A stretch of 64,000 nucleotides of DNA. It comes from Pyrenopolyporus hunteri. Lineage: Eukaryota > Ascomycota > Sordariomycetes > Xylariales > Hypoxylaceae. The notes beneath the pieces were generated by a model. It worked only from the letters and a program-made list of their open reading frames with translations. It searched no databases and was not told the origin of the DNA. Positions within the stretch are counted from its first letter, which is position 1. Each line of letters begins with the position of its first letter. The position numbers and the translations under genes are program-made. The stretch spans positions 1 through 64,000 of the forward strand of contig CADCXC010000018.1 in NCBI GenBank assembly GCA_902806595.1, read 5' to 3'. Shown here one piece after another: positions 1-11,404 of this stretch.

Positions 1-909
1 ACCAAGTCCGCCGTCGCACCCCGAGCCGCAGCCGACCTCGTCACGCAAGCCACGTCGAACCCCAACACCTATGTCTTCGCGGAGCTGCTCCAGGCGCCGC
101 AGATCCAGTCACTCAGCGAGTCACCCGAGTACGCGTCCTACCTGACTCTGCTCGAAATCTTCTCCTACGGCACCTACGCCACATACACGGCCGCCACGAA
201 AGACAACCCCAGCAGCCCCCTCCCCGCGCTCAACGAAGCCCAGACCCTCAAGCTGCGCCAACTCTCTCTCCTCACGCAAGCCCGGGACCCGCACAACCTC
301 AGCTACGCCTCCCTGCAGCGGGACCTCGGGCTCGCCGACGCCCGGGCCGTCGAGGACCTCGTCATCAGCGCCGTGTACGCGGGCCTGGTCGAGGCGCAGC
401 TGGACCCGCGGCACCAGACGGTGCGCGTGTCCGGGGTCTCGCCGCTGCGGGACCTGGCGCCGAACTCGATCCCGGCGATGCTCGCGGCGCTGCGGGGGTG
501 GTCGTCGCGCTGCAGCGCGACGCTCGCGGACCTCGAGGCGCAGATCGCGCGGATCCGGGGCGCGGCGCGCGACCGCGCCGACGAGCAGCGCGCCTGGGAC
601 GAGCGCCAGGCGCACCTGGTCGAGGAGCAGCGCAAGCTCGACGCTGCGCAGGGCGGGGGAACGGGCGTCGGCGGCGGCAGCGGCGCGCACGGCCGCGAGC
701 AGCGGAGCGTCCTGGGCGCCGCCGTGGCCCGTCTCCGAGGCGGCGGGGGCCAAGGCCAACGAAACGGGAAGCGCGGCAGCGGCAGCCTGGACGCGGGCCA
801 GGACTCGGACGAGGCCATGGATGTGGACGAGGAGGAGCCCGACGACGGCGAGGCCGGAGGGGCGGCCGCGGCGGGGGGCAAGAAGCTGCGCTCCCGTCGG
901 CGGCTTTAG
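1..909 (+). CDS. CSN7: COP9 signalosome subunit 7 (PCI domain), 5' end outside window
   Basis: The frame is open from base 1 to a TAG at 907-909, giving 302 residues without a start codon, so the N-terminus lies upstream of the window. The first ~150 residues are a helical PCI-type region: LLQAPQIQSL, YLTLLEIFSYGTY, then a winged-helix part with SYASLQRDLGL and VEDLVISAVYAGLVEAQLD. A charged helix follows (about residues 165-215), then a Gly-rich, acidic tail ending in basic residues. This order matches CSN7, a subunit of the COP9 signalosome, which removes NEDD8 from cullins in the nucleus and in fungi affects development and light response. The eIF3m/CSN7 PCI families are related, but the short PCI and acidic tail favour CSN7. 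The 3' two thirds is extremely GC-rich at third codon positions. Confidence 0.85.
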   Translation, partial: TKSAVAPRAAADLVTQATSNPNTYVFAELLQAPQIQSLSESPEYASYLTLLEIFSYGTYATYTAATKDNPSSPLPALNEAQTLKLRQLSLLTQARDPHNLSYASLQRDLGLADARAVEDLVISAVYAGLVEAQLDPRHQTVRVSGVSPLRDLAPNSIPAMLAALRGWSSRCSATLADLEAQIARIRGAARDRADEQRAWDERQAHLVEEQRKLDAAQGGGTGVGGGSGAHGREQRSVLGAAVARLRGGGGQGQRNGKRGSGSLDAGQDSDEAMDVDEEEPDDGEAGGAAAAGGKKLRSRRRL

Positions 910-1916
910 TACAAGTCCGGGAACAAGTGCGTCGGATACTGAGGGCATAGGACCGAGAGTTGGGAATGAGGAATCAGGGATTAGGAATTACGAATCGGAC
1001 GTTACGCATTGGGCGGTCTTTGGTCATGAGTTGATGAACGCAAGCAAGCAGATGTTACCGGGCCCTTACTCATTACTGAGGCACGGCAAGACGGGAACCA
1101 TCGTTGGTTGACTGCCTATCCAGCTAGCTGGCTGGTTGATCGATCATTTAGATTTGCACAAAAGGAGTACGATGTCAAGGGTGAGTTAGACTTGGCTTTT
1201 GCATCCTACGTATTATGACAGGCTCCAGCGGGCTTAGATTACTTTGGTAGCATTCAATAGGGCGTATCCAGTCAAATGACTTCATAAACAGGCATACATA
1301 TGATTCTGTCATGACGTTCAGTGCGTAGAAATTAGCTATAGGATTAATTGCGAGTTATCTAACCGTGGGGTTGACGGTTCGAGTGCTCAGCTACTTCTAC
1401 ATGGTATGGTATTGTACATGCGGTGGGCGAGTGGATTAGCTAGGCAGAATATCCCTTGCGAATGTCGAGGTGTGCCAACTCCAGCCCTGACTAAATAAGA
1501 CCATCGATTGGATGGAGAAGTGAAGTAAAATAATTCCAACGGTAATCTGTTCGAGTGAACGGACCCTAATAAACCAGGGGACAAGACACGATACGAGGTA
1601 GTAAATCCATACGCCATATGCCCACCCCCTTGATTTTTTTTTCCCCTCACTCATGTATGATGGGCACGTCTCTTCCGAAAACCGCGAAGAAGAAAAGAAA
1701 AGAAAAATGAAAGACTGCTTGCTGGTGCTTGATGGTATCACACTATCCCCTTCCCACTCTAAACGTGGCAGAGTATTATTCAAGACTCAAATCTAGAAGT
1801 CTTGCGTAACCTAGGTCCGAACTCCGGAAAACGAAAACGGTCATGACGTCGTGAAATGCGGGTGCACTAATGATAAGAGAGCACTTGGCGAAAACGGGAG
1901 ACGATAATCTTCGTTT
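910..1916. other. Intergenic, convergent 3' ends
   Basis: About 1 kb between the stop of CSN7 (+) and the stop of the RAX1-like gene (-). Both genes end here, so it should hold their terminators and poly(A) sites. Base composition is mixed. I see no credible coding frame, tRNA or repeat family. Confidence 0.6.
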
Positions 1917-3144
1917 TTAAAGCCTGTGGCCAGGCACGAAGATAAACAGCACGCAAAGCGCTGCATCGACTAGCGCCGTTACGGCAAGTACCATTAGTGA
2001 TCGCTGAATCAGTAGCTTGCGGACATAAGGTTCTCGGATGCGCGTGAATTGAAACGGTGTCAATTCGCTGAAGCCCGCAAGCGCCATGATCGGGTCCAGA
2101 GCGTACTGGTACGAGGCTAGGAAATACACGCCAATGGTGAAAGGTAGGATTTCCTGCGAATGTTAGTTCGACGGAACTCCACGAAAGTTTGAATGTGACA
2201 AGTACATACCCAGCATCGCTCCAGACGGGAACGGTCAAGGAAGATTAAGTTGAAGCCTGTCCAGAAACCTCCGAACAGGGCGATAAGACCAATAATCAGT
2301 CTCGCAATGAGGGTAGGTGGGACTAGATTTCCAAAGGCACGAGCACGCAGGAATCCCGGGAATGCATCTCGCTCCATCGCCTGGAACACATAATCCTTAG
2401 CGACGTCGAAAACCTCGGGGTCATCACGGTTCTCTTCCTCGATAGCTCTGGTGATATCCGCCGCGATAGAGCCATCCAAAGTAATTTCTCGCTCAGCACC
2501 GGGGAGCAGGAACGTATATAGGATCTTCTCTGCGGATGCGCGGATATCTCTCCTAGCTACGCTATGCTCCGGTGAGTTTGAGTCGGTGATCTGATGTGGT
2601 GTGCTAGAGCTGAGTTGGGTGCTAGCTCGAGCTCTTCGTTCCTGGCTGCTGGCTGGGGAGTCGTGGATGCCACCAGCAGATTGCTCTCGCAAGTAGTTTG
2701 AGATCTGTAAATCTCGTTCTCGTCCCTGCTCATCTCCAAATCGCGCCGGTCCAGAATAATCGCCCATCGCCTCCAAGACCCTGGAAGATCGCTTAGATTC
2801 CTCCGTCTCCAGATCGGGTGTGCCCACGAGGACAGACCGCCTAAGTTCCCGAACATAGTGACGGCAGAGTGACATATGCTGTGCGACATCAAGCCTGCAT
2901 TTTGTAAGTAAAGATGCATTTGATTCAATTCAATTCAATTATGGGATATAGCATACCAGAAGTCAAGGTAGTCAACGGAGCGTTGCTGGTCTCGCATGTA
3001 AATATAGAAGGAGAATAGGTCGACGGGCGGGTGGGTGCGACGGCAGAGGACCTCGAATAGCGTAGGTAACCGATTCCGTACTATGGTTTCGGAAGCCAGC
3101 GACGGCTGGCTCGTCTCCCCCAGAATACCACCGCTGTACGCCAT
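1917..3144 (-). CDS. RAX1: RAX1-like RGS-domain membrane protein
   Basis: Three exons read on the minus strand: 3144-2957, 2894-2210 and 2153-1917. The introns are 62 and 56 bp with GTATGC/GTATGT donors, and the phases agree, giving 369 residues. The N-terminal half carries a regulator-of-G-protein-signalling fold (LPTLFEVLCRR, VDLFSFYIYMRDQQ, YLDFWLDVAQH), interrupted by a Ser-rich linker, and resumes at AEKILYTFLLPGAEREITL and VFDVAKDYVFQAMERDAFPGF. Three hydrophobic segments follow at about residues 255-282, 293-313 and 343-366. RGS plus three C-terminal membrane spans is the layout of yeast Rax1 (bud-site marker) and its filamentous-fungal homologue often called RgsC. It probably sits in the plasma or endomembrane and influences polarity or G-protein signalling; the exact role here is inferred. 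It is divergent from RPL31. Confidence 0.85.
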
Positions 3145-4394
3145 CTTGACGAAGCTTTATTCGACAAATCGCGAGAGTTGGAGTTGATTGACTGGAAGAG
3201 GGGAAAGCAACGTTCGACCGTATTGGTAAAATAATTACCAGCCCAACTTTCCTTCGTACGGGAGGCTGCAATTGTGCCTATCGCTGTTGTCGTCGCGTAG
3301 GGGAAGGTTTTGACGGACGGACAGGAATGGCCGAATCGATTGCAATAGGTGATGGGTGCCGACGCGCAAAATACATCAATTCCTTAGGCCGAATCAATTA
3401 TATTTTCGTTTTCCTTTCTGTTACGGGATACAATCGAAGCGAGTGAAATTGCGCTCGGCGCAGGGTGAAGATTGTACGGTAGTTGTCGAAAGGAGAGATC
3501 GACGTTTCGTTGCGTTGGCGTTGGGCGGGAATTGGAAAAACTGGGCAGTGGGAGGTGAGACGATTGACCTGTTCTGGTTGAGGTCGTGACTGCTGGCTAC
3601 CCGTTGGCGCCTGGACCACCCGCTTCCAAGATCACACTTGCACTGTTCAAGGTTGCTTCCCTAAATCTTCGTAACCGTCAAATTAAAGGGCTGGGGGTAC
3701 CAGAGCTTGTGGCACAGTAACGGCCCGTCAGCCACACTAGGACAAGTATCCAGGTACCTAACGGTATACGGCCGACAGGATCACATTTGAATAAATTCAC
3801 AGAGGATCGTAATACCAATAGGAAGTAATGAAACTCGAAGGAACCTATCGACCAAGCAGCTTCCAGATACAGCATCTGGAGGTGCGTTACGTAGGTCGTA
3901 AGCTTCTGGACCTTAGTTGGAGATTATGCCATTAGTGATTACGAGTTTGATCACCCCCCTTGACCGTTGTACTATGTATATACCTACATGTAGGTACCTA
4001 CATAAATTTTTAAGTCGGTACGTACCTCAGGCACCCGCCATTGGTACAAGTACCTTGTATTACCTAAGACTCTGTCATTTAGGCCATCTCCGATCACAAA
4101 TTCACCTCAAGATAAAGCCACAACAAATAAAGCCCCAAAACCTATGCAACTAGCCACATGCAAAATACCCCCCACAACCCTAATTTTCATTGGTTCGGCT
4201 AGCTCAATTCTCTCCTGCCCTCAGTTTCCCACATCGAGGTCCCGTCAATTTTCAATTTCGCAAAGCTAACAACAACCACGACCCGAACTTTTTTCGACCA
4301 ACCTCCAGACACCAATCCAGTAAGAACACCGCCCACGGCCGCATCCCCCCTTTGACTTCATAGCCGATCCTAACCTCAATTTCTCTATTCAGCC
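3145..4394. other. Divergent promoter region RAX1-like / RPL31
   Basis: A 1.25 kb region with start codons facing away from each other at its two ends. It contains repeated TAGGTACCTAC-like motifs around 3985-4005. The last ~200 bp before RPL31 are C- and A-rich, as in strongly expressed fungal promoters. The short frames in it have no recognisable product. Confidence 0.5.
4176..4183 (+). promoter_or_regulatory. Telobox-like AACCCTAA element upstream of RPL31
   Basis: AACCCTAA lies about 210 bp before the RPL31 start codon. Telomere-repeat-like boxes bound by Tbf1-type factors are common in ribosomal protein promoters of several fungi. One copy of 8 bp could be chance, and the RPS21 promoter at 51.3-51.8 kb shows no equal box. 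Confidence 0.3.
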
Positions 4395-4962
4395 ATGTCG
4401 TCGAAAGGAAAGAAGCCAGCCACCAAGTCGGCCATCGAGCAGGTCGTGACCCGCGAGTACACCATCCACCTCCACAAGAGGGTACGTCCGCCGCCTGCGC
4501 GCGATAAGTCCGAGCGTCTTTTCGGTGCAGGATAACACGATTGACGGGAGAATGATATGCTGATGGATTGAGCAGCTACACGGTGTTACTTTCAAGAAGC
4601 GGGCTCCTCGCGCCATCAAGGAGATCAAGGCTTTCGCCCAGAAGGCTATGGTACGACGGCCCAATTTCCCGCTCCCGCCTTTTCCGCTTCAGCGGGTTAT
4701 ACGCCCAAAATGAGATCTTGTCGAAGGAGATTTGGTATGGCTAACTTGCTATCCGCAGCAAACCTCCGACGTCCGCCTCGACCCCCAGTTGAACAAGAAG
4801 GTCTGGGAGCAAGGTATCAAGGGTGTCCCGTACAGACTGCGCATCCGCATCAGCCGAAGACGAAACGACGAGGAAGATGCCAAGGAGAAGCTCTACAGCT
4901 ACGTCCAGGCCGTCAATGTCAAGAACCCCAAGGGTCTGGTGACGGCCGTGGTTGAGGAGTAA
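4395..4962 (+). CDS. RPL31: 60S ribosomal protein L31
   Basis: Three exons, 4395-4481, 4576-4650 and 4759-4962, with introns of 94 and 108 bp; phases agree and give 121 residues, the normal length of eL31. The protein starts MSSKGKKPATKSAIEQVVTR and runs through REYTIHLHKR, GVTFKKRAPRAIKEIKAFA, LDPQLNKKVWEQGIKGVP and RLRIRISRRRNDEEDAKEKL, all typical of this protein. It binds the large subunit near the polypeptide exit tunnel in the cytosolic ribosome. The intron-rich 5' half is usual for ribosomal protein genes in Pezizomycotina. The gene converges with the E2 gene on the minus strand. Confidence 0.97.
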
Positions 4963-5439
4963 GGGGAAGGCAAAGGAAAAGCATCGTTTCGTTGAGATAC
5001 CGGCTGGGTTCGAGAAGGGCATGGTTTCGGAGTTACCTTCTGGCTTCATGACATTAAGATTCACTAGTTTATGAATCAAGACCCGTGAACAAGATTTTGG
5101 CCTATTTTGTTCCGCTACACCGGCCCCACTGCGATACCGTGACGTTGTTTTACGATTGCCCTACATAGGTATTCCGCGGCTTAATTTGATCACATCAGCT
5201 GTTTATATCGATACCGTTGAAGAGGTAAATTGCTATGGCATTGTGTTTCCGTATAATGTAGGAGGAATTGCCATTCCCAGCCCGAAACCACCTGTAAATG
5301 CAGCGCGTACGCGAAGCCGAGACAACGAAGGCCCAACCAGACCATAAGTGCAAGCGCTGACTCCATTCTCCGATCCGGTTAATCCCCTAACCGCCTAGGC
5401 ATACGAGACTCGATCGTCAAAGGATATAATATAGCTTGT
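4963..5439. other. Intergenic, convergent 3' ends
   Basis: About 480 bp between the stops of RPL31 (+) and the E2 gene (-). It should hold both 3' UTRs. No coding frame or repeat is evident. Confidence 0.6.
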
Positions 5440-6109
5440 TTAGTCGTCGTCCACATCGCGGTGGCGACCCAGGACTTTCCTCTTAAATTCCTCCGCATCC
5501 TTAACCCACAGCTCTGCAGCCTCTCCGTTCAAGGGGGAAGCACTACGGCTCAGTTAGTATACCTAAGATATGTTCAGGGCTGTCGCAACGACGTACTTGT
5601 TCGGCTCCCCAAGTAAACTTTGTAGGCTTAGAAGGACGGTCTGGATATTGTATGCGGCTGTCCACTTGTCCTTGAGGATGTCGAGACAAATACGGCCGGA
5701 GAAATCTACGTTGGGGTGATAGATGGGCGTCTTGAAGAGCACTGTCGGCGGGGCGTAGGGGTAGTTGGAGGGGAAGGAAAAAGAGAGCTTGAAGGTCAGG
5801 CCAGCATAGGGAGTATCTTCGGGGCCCTCGATCGTGGCAGACCAGGACATCAAGTTCCCGTCTGCCGACGGGAAGGCCGAAACGCCAGGAGCGGGCGAGG
5901 TCATCAACTGCATAAGCTCCGTCTGCAATCTATACCTACTGTCAGCACATCATTCAATAGGCCTCTACAAGTCCAAGAAGACAAGGCCATTGCACTCTGT
6001 ACCTCTTCGTCACACTTTGTGCATCCGGTCCCTTCCGCGTGTTACCGAGCTTAGCGGCTTGAACACTTCCGGGTGCGGAGTTCTGGCTGTCCTCATTTGC
6101 ATACTCCAT
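5440..6109 (-). CDS. UBC11: Ubiquitin-conjugating enzyme E2 C type (UBC11/UbcH10)
   Basis: Minus-strand exons 6109-6003, 5929-5597 and 5542-5440 splice in phase to 180 residues (introns 73 and 54 bp). The UBC fold runs from about residue 33 (SVTKRLQTELMQLMTS) to the end. The HPN motif is at about 107-109 (IYHPNVDFSGRICLDIL), with the catalytic Cys at about 117, followed by DKWTAAYNIQTVLLSLQSLLGEPN. The flexible N-terminal extension and TSPAPGVSAFP are features of UBE2C, the E2 that starts ubiquitin chains for the anaphase-promoting complex on cyclin B and securin. Length matches the family (about 179). A general UBC4/5-type E2 is ruled out by the N-terminal extension. It acts in mitotic exit. 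Confidence 0.93.
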
Positions 6110-7243
6110 CTTCGCTAATGATCGAGGTTGGCCGTCGGTAATAATCGAGGCGGGAGGATCTCTCCGAAAGTGCTAAAGAGCGTAGGGAACTGAATGGGAG
6201 CTATCCGGGCTACTGGATTCGGTACTACCGCAGTTAATGATTGCGGTTGGGGAAAGACGAAGCGAAGCGAGCTGGAATGTCAGTGGCTGTTAGCGATAAA
6301 AGGCCCAGAACATTTACACCACTCCCAATCGATAAATGTTCCAGTAGGAGGGAAAAAGAAAGTCGGGGTTTGAGGAATGCTGTCTACGAACCTCTTTAAT
6401 AGTATATTTTTTCTAGGAAGTGAGAAGATGCCCCGGTTAGCTTTACTAGGTGTATGTAAGAGAACCAGCGAAATACGGGAAAGCAGAGAGTTGGAGTGAT
6501 GGTGACAGAAGGTAGAGGTGAATTAGAAGCAAAAGGCAGGACCTAATTGAATTTGTGAATTTGTAAACAACGTTGGCTGACCCTGTCCCCGCTGGCCAAA
6601 CTCCTATGGCAACCGCGATACGGCATAATGGGGGGATGATAGGTGACCCCCCGGTCTAGCGCCATCTAGCCTCAATCTTATGGGCCCGCGGCTTCCCGGT
6701 TTGCTTGTTGCACCAGTACCATGGCCGGAAAGCCGCCCATCGAAGCCCACCAGTAGCGCACCAACTGTGGTACTATAGTGCCTAAACGGCAGGGGATTTC
6801 AGGCCAATGACAGAACCCTTACCCGCTAAAAAGAACAATTCTGGGCCAATAAACTTGAGTCATCGCGAGACGGTCTCAAACAACAAACATTCTAAACACC
6901 CATCTCGATTCGATCTTTAATTGATTTGATATAATAACGCGACTGGACGCGTTTTATAATTCGTCATGGTATGTATCTCAGATTTCTTCCTTCTCGAGGA
7001 TTGACTACCTATCACTTTATTGGTTCCTGGTTTCCTGATTTACTGAGCCGTTGACTTCGATAATCTACCGACTATTATCGGCGTTAAGTTGTTTTGCATT
7101 GCCTTGTCGATTTACATACACCAATACCAATACCAATACCACGTACCAATCCGTACCTACATATCATACTGCCTAGATACTTCGGACGAATCATCTCGTC
7201 TTAAAGCATCCCTAATAAAAACCCTATTATACTAAACAAGACG
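6110..7243. other. Divergent promoter region UBC11 / CHK1
   Basis: A 1.1 kb region between two genes read in opposite directions. An ATG at 6966 is followed at once by GTATGT, so a short untranslated or one-codon exon is possible there; I could not join it in frame to CHK1. Four CCAAT boxes lie at its right end (separate entry). Confidence 0.5.
7121..7150 (+). promoter_or_regulatory. Cluster of four CCAAT boxes before CHK1
   Basis: ACCAAT occurs three times in tandem and a fourth time after ACGT, all within about 30 bp and roughly 95-125 bp before the CHK1 start codon. CCAAT is the target of the fungal Hap2/3/5 (CBC) complex. The tandem could instead be a simple hexamer repeat within the 5' UTR. 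Confidence 0.35.
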
Positions 7244-8949
7244 ATGCAGTCTCAACTAGACCCTCTCCCGAGTGACCTTCCCTTCCGAATAATATCGAAA
7301 ACCATAGGAAGAGGAGCATATGCATCGTAAGCTCCATCGTGACCCATTCATTCTCCCATCTCCACTTAACCACTCCAAGTACTAACCAGTATCGCAGAAT
7401 TAAAAAAGCCATCCCCCTAGACGCACAGTCACCCGTCTTTGCGGTCAAGCTGATCCACAAGGGCTACGCAATCAAGCATGGCGGCATCTCAGCGAAGCAG
7501 ATCGCCATGGAGGTGTCCTTGCATTCGCATATCGGCCAACATCCGAATGTGATCGAATGGTATGCTACGGGCGAAGACCATATATGGAGATGGATAGCCA
7601 TGGAGTACGCCGAGGGCGGCGACCTCTTCGACAAGATTGAGGCGGACGTGGGCGTTGCCGAGGATATCGCTCAGGTCTACTTCCACCAGCTCATCAGCGG
7701 AGTGAGCTTCATGCACTCCAAAGGCGTCGCGCACCGGGACCTCAAGCCGGAAAACATATTAATGTCCGAAAGCGGTAATCTCAAACTCGCAGATTTCGGC
7801 ATGGCGACTATGTTTGAATATAAGGGCCAGAGGAAGCTCAGTGCCACGATGTGCGGTAGTCCGCCATACGTTGCCCCTGAGGTCTTGGCGTGCGGCCGAG
7901 TAGATAAGAAGTCTAATGAAGTAAGCAAGTATTCGGCCGAGCTGGTCGATATCTGGTCGTGCGGCGTCATCCTGTTCGTCTTGCTCGTAGGCAACACCCC
8001 GTGGGATACGCCTACCTCGCAGAGCTGGGAGTACTCGGAGTATAAAAAGACAAATGGTCGAAGTACGGACAGCCTGTGGGAAAGAGTACCGGCTGAGGCG
8101 CTCTCGTTGCTCAGGGGTATGATGAATATCGAGCCTAACAAACGATTCTCCTTCACCCAAGTACGCCAACATCCCTGGTATACCCGTCGCAATCGCTTCC
8201 TAGCCGCGGATGGTCAGATCACCGACCCCTTAAATCTAGCCACCAAGATGCTAGAGAACTTACGCATAGATTTTAGCCAACAGCCTCCTACATCTCAACG
8301 AGAATCACAGACATCATCCGATTCGATGGACATAGACAACTCCGCTTCCCACAGATTTTCCTCAACCCAACCAGAAACGCCGATTAACGATGTTTTATTC
8401 GACTGGGAGAGACCAGCTCTCCGCTCTTTAGCCGTATCTTCCACGCAGCCCATGTCGCGAGCGGACGCAACATTACCGCCGAACGCAACGCAATCCGCCA
8501 ACTTCTTCGACGCCCTCGCGGAGGAGCCGTCCATGAGCCAATTTTCGCAGACGCCGGGCGTGCCGCTGACGCTCACGCAGCGCGCGCAGCGCTTCAAGGA
8601 CATCGTGCCGGCACACTCGTTCACGCGCTTCTTCTCGCACATGCCGGCGCAGCTGCTGGTGCAGATGCTGCGCGATGCGCTGCACAACCTGAACGTGCCG
8701 CTGCCGTCGGCGCCGCCGCACGTGAACGGCCAGGGCGACCGGGTGTCCGCGCTCAAGGTCCGCACCGTCGACGACCGCAAGCAGGGCCTCCACGGCGAGA
8801 TCCTCGTCGACAAGTACTACCTCCCCGAGGCCCAGGAGCTGCTCGAGGTCCGCTTCGTCAAGCTCAAGGGCGACCCCCTCGAGTGGCGCCGCTTCTTCAA
8901 GAAGGTCGTCCTGCTGTGCAAGGACGGCGTATATAAACCGGAGGCCTAG
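7244..8949 (+). CDS. CHK1: Serine/threonine protein kinase CHK1 (DNA damage checkpoint)
   Basis: Two exons, 7244-7326 and 7398-8949, joined in phase across a 71 bp intron, give 544 residues. The kinase domain starts with SKTIGRGAYASIKKA (glycine loop, about residues 19-32), has the ATP Lys at about 45 (FAVKLIHK), HRDLKPEN at 140-147, DFG at 160-162 and CGSPPYVAPEVLA. The I/A-S-I-K-K-A joint between exons is typical of fungal Chk1. A Ser/Gln-rich regulatory linker follows (SQQPPTSQRESQ, several SQ/TQ sites that ATR/ATM-type kinases prefer). A C-terminal KA1-like domain (FTRFFSHMP to LEWRRFFKKVVLLCKDG) ends the protein. It enforces cell-cycle arrest after DNA damage. Codon use changes sharply near 8,490 (see findings). 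Confidence 0.93.
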
Positions 8950-11404
8950 AAGAACTCCCCGGTTACGTGTGCTTGATGAGGGGGCCGGATAGAGCGGAGT
9001 GGAAGGGAAAGGAAGGGAAGGGGGGAATAGAGTGCTGGCTAAATACCTACTTAACTAGCTAGTGTTTCCCGCATGTTTTACTTCGTGCACGAGGATGGGA
9101 AAATTGCGTTCCGGCAGCTACTTAATTATAGAGTCGTCGAGCTATATAGCCTTTGCTACGGTTAGCTAAATCTTAATACGGTCATATCCCTAGCTTACTT
9201 ACGTACTCAACTGACGTATACTCCGGCGATCGTGAAGTGTGGGGATTCCGATGGCCAGAGAAGCCTTTGCCCCCCCTTGACTTACGGTAAATAGGAACGA
9301 TCCTTGCGCTAATTCCCATAACTTTAAGTAGTGAAGCAGTCTCCCTGTTCATGAAGTAATCCCTCTTCCTCCTCTCCGGTCATCACAGGCCTTACTCTAA
9401 AATCATCGTCGTTGGCGAATTCCGAAGGTACCCGCTAAACGAGGTAGGTTTGGATTGACTGCCGCACCACGGTTCCATTTCACGATTCAGATCATGCAGC
9501 TCGGAACGAGGCTGTTGAACATGGTTATTTAGCCCAAGGCGAGGTCTCTATCGGTAGGGTGCTGGCGGAGAGGACTACCGAAGGGAAACTTGAGGCCCGT
9601 GAGCGTAGGATTTTCGGTGGTTTACTATTATCGGTCGGTATCTGCATTACGATCCTGCGGCGTTATTAGGGTGGCTTATATGGGGAAATATCAAAGGGGC
9701 ATTCTCTCTCTCTCTCTCTCGCTATGTGTGTATACGTATACGTCGGACTTACCTCCTTAACCTTCCAACATCCTATAGGCATCAGGAAACGGATGGCTTA
9801 TGGATCGAGATGACAGTGGTAGAGTGGGCGATATCGAGGCGGCTGGTGGTGTTTGACACCGCACAGCCAAAGGAAACGAAGACGTTATCATCAATCCCCA
9901 AGAAGCAGAACATGATCATCTTGAACGGCGAGAGAGTTGCAGAGTCAATAGAGGAGTTGAACCGTAGATTTAGAACTATGCTGAAATATAAAGGGACAAG
10001 TGTATACATTAGAGCCGACTAGAATTCAACATCTGAGCTTCTCGTACGTTGTAATATTGGGTACTTATATTAATATAGTTGCCATAGACGTATACTTAAT
10101 CTTTGAAGCATGGCGCTCGACGAGTTGTTCAGTATTCATTGAACTGACTATCACACTGGATGGCGACTAGTGGTTATTCGAAACCGTTGAGTTGTCTGCT
10201 TATGACTCTCATTGTGATGAGGCAGGAGTAATTGAATCGACGACGGCGTGGTAACTTATGATTTACCTCTTCTGGGCTTCGTATCTACTGGGGTTAAGTT
10301 CGGCAGCTTCGACTGTTTATAGACGAAAGCTCCTCGAAGAATTTGGCCAGTGTTAATAGTTTAAATCCACACCAACATGAACAGAAGGCATCCATTAGAG
10401 CGGGAATAATGCTCACGGATACTCATATTGCCCTGCAGAGTTCCGCGTCTACCTTATGTGGGTTAGATAACCGTAACAAGCCTTTATGTCTTAGGTATGT
10501 ACTCTAAAGCCTCATCTCGTGGTCTTTGAGTCGTGACTCTAAAAAGTGGGAGATAATAGGTTGAAAAAAAAAAAGTCTCGAAATATATAGCCTACGATAG
10601 AGCTCTATAGCTATTATTCGTCTAAAGGAAGATGCTGTACTTTTCAACTGTCCTATATGCCGTATAATGGCTGGCCTTTCCTTATCATTCGTCCCATCCA
10701 ATTATACCTTGAGTATCCGTAAATTGGGTCGGTATATATGGCATCTATTTTCCAGGTATTAACAATGTAGTACACCGAATTAAATCAGTGAATCGTGATG
10801 CTGGTCCGATCTCGAAATATAAACTCCTATTTTCGGCGGAGGGAAAAAGGGGGGCGATGCTTACTCATCCACCACGGACCCCTTAAACTAGCCGGCTGGC
10901 TTATCGATAAGACACCAAGCTGCCAAGGTACTTCGAACGTTCCGGTCAACCGATACGTCATGAAGGGAGCTTCATTTCTCCCATTTTCATCTACCGTCTT
11001 TGTTTGTTGTTTAGGACTTTTGATACTCTCCTTCACCTCCATTGATTTTTACCTACTCGCATTGTGGGCGGAAAGAATCAATCTCTTTTCCGAGCTTTTA
11101 ACGCCAAAGCAGCGCCGTCCTAAGCTCCTAAGGCTTCCTTCAAGGGTCTTTCGAACATAAATATTTGCTTCAAACAAGCTCTGGCACATACGGCTTCGTT
11201 ACCAATTAGACCAATTCGTTGCGTAACCACTATCAATGTCGCTATAAAAGCTTGATGGGTCCATAGTTCTGGAAGACTAACCTAAGATAAACTATCTTTC
11301 GAGGCCGACTTTTTCGGTGACAATTCCCATCGTATCAAAGATTCATCCTACATCCATAATCAACATTTCTTGCCAAACACGTTGCGTCGACCCGTTAGCT
11401 CAAC
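8950..11404. other. Intergenic, CHK1 to DUF155 gene
   Basis: About 2.45 kb between two plus-strand genes. It holds a (TC)9 microsatellite and a frame at 9810-10022 (70 residues from its first ATG) whose product I do not recognise. The stretch 10040-10800 is AT-rich. The last few hundred bases before 11405 should be the promoter of the DUF155 gene. Confidence 0.5.
9703..9720. repeat. (TC)9 microsatellite
   Basis: Nine uninterrupted TC units in intergenic DNA. Confidence 0.9.

Noticed and set aside
121..948. 275-codon minus-strand frame opposite CSN7
   Set aside because: A shadow of GC-rich coding DNA; the plus-strand PCI protein explains it.
9810..10022. 70-codon frame (MTVVEWAISRRL...) between CHK1 and the DUF155 gene
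   Set aside because: No recognisable motif, no splice partners, and codon use like the surrounding non-coding DNA. Could be a remnant but is not supportable.
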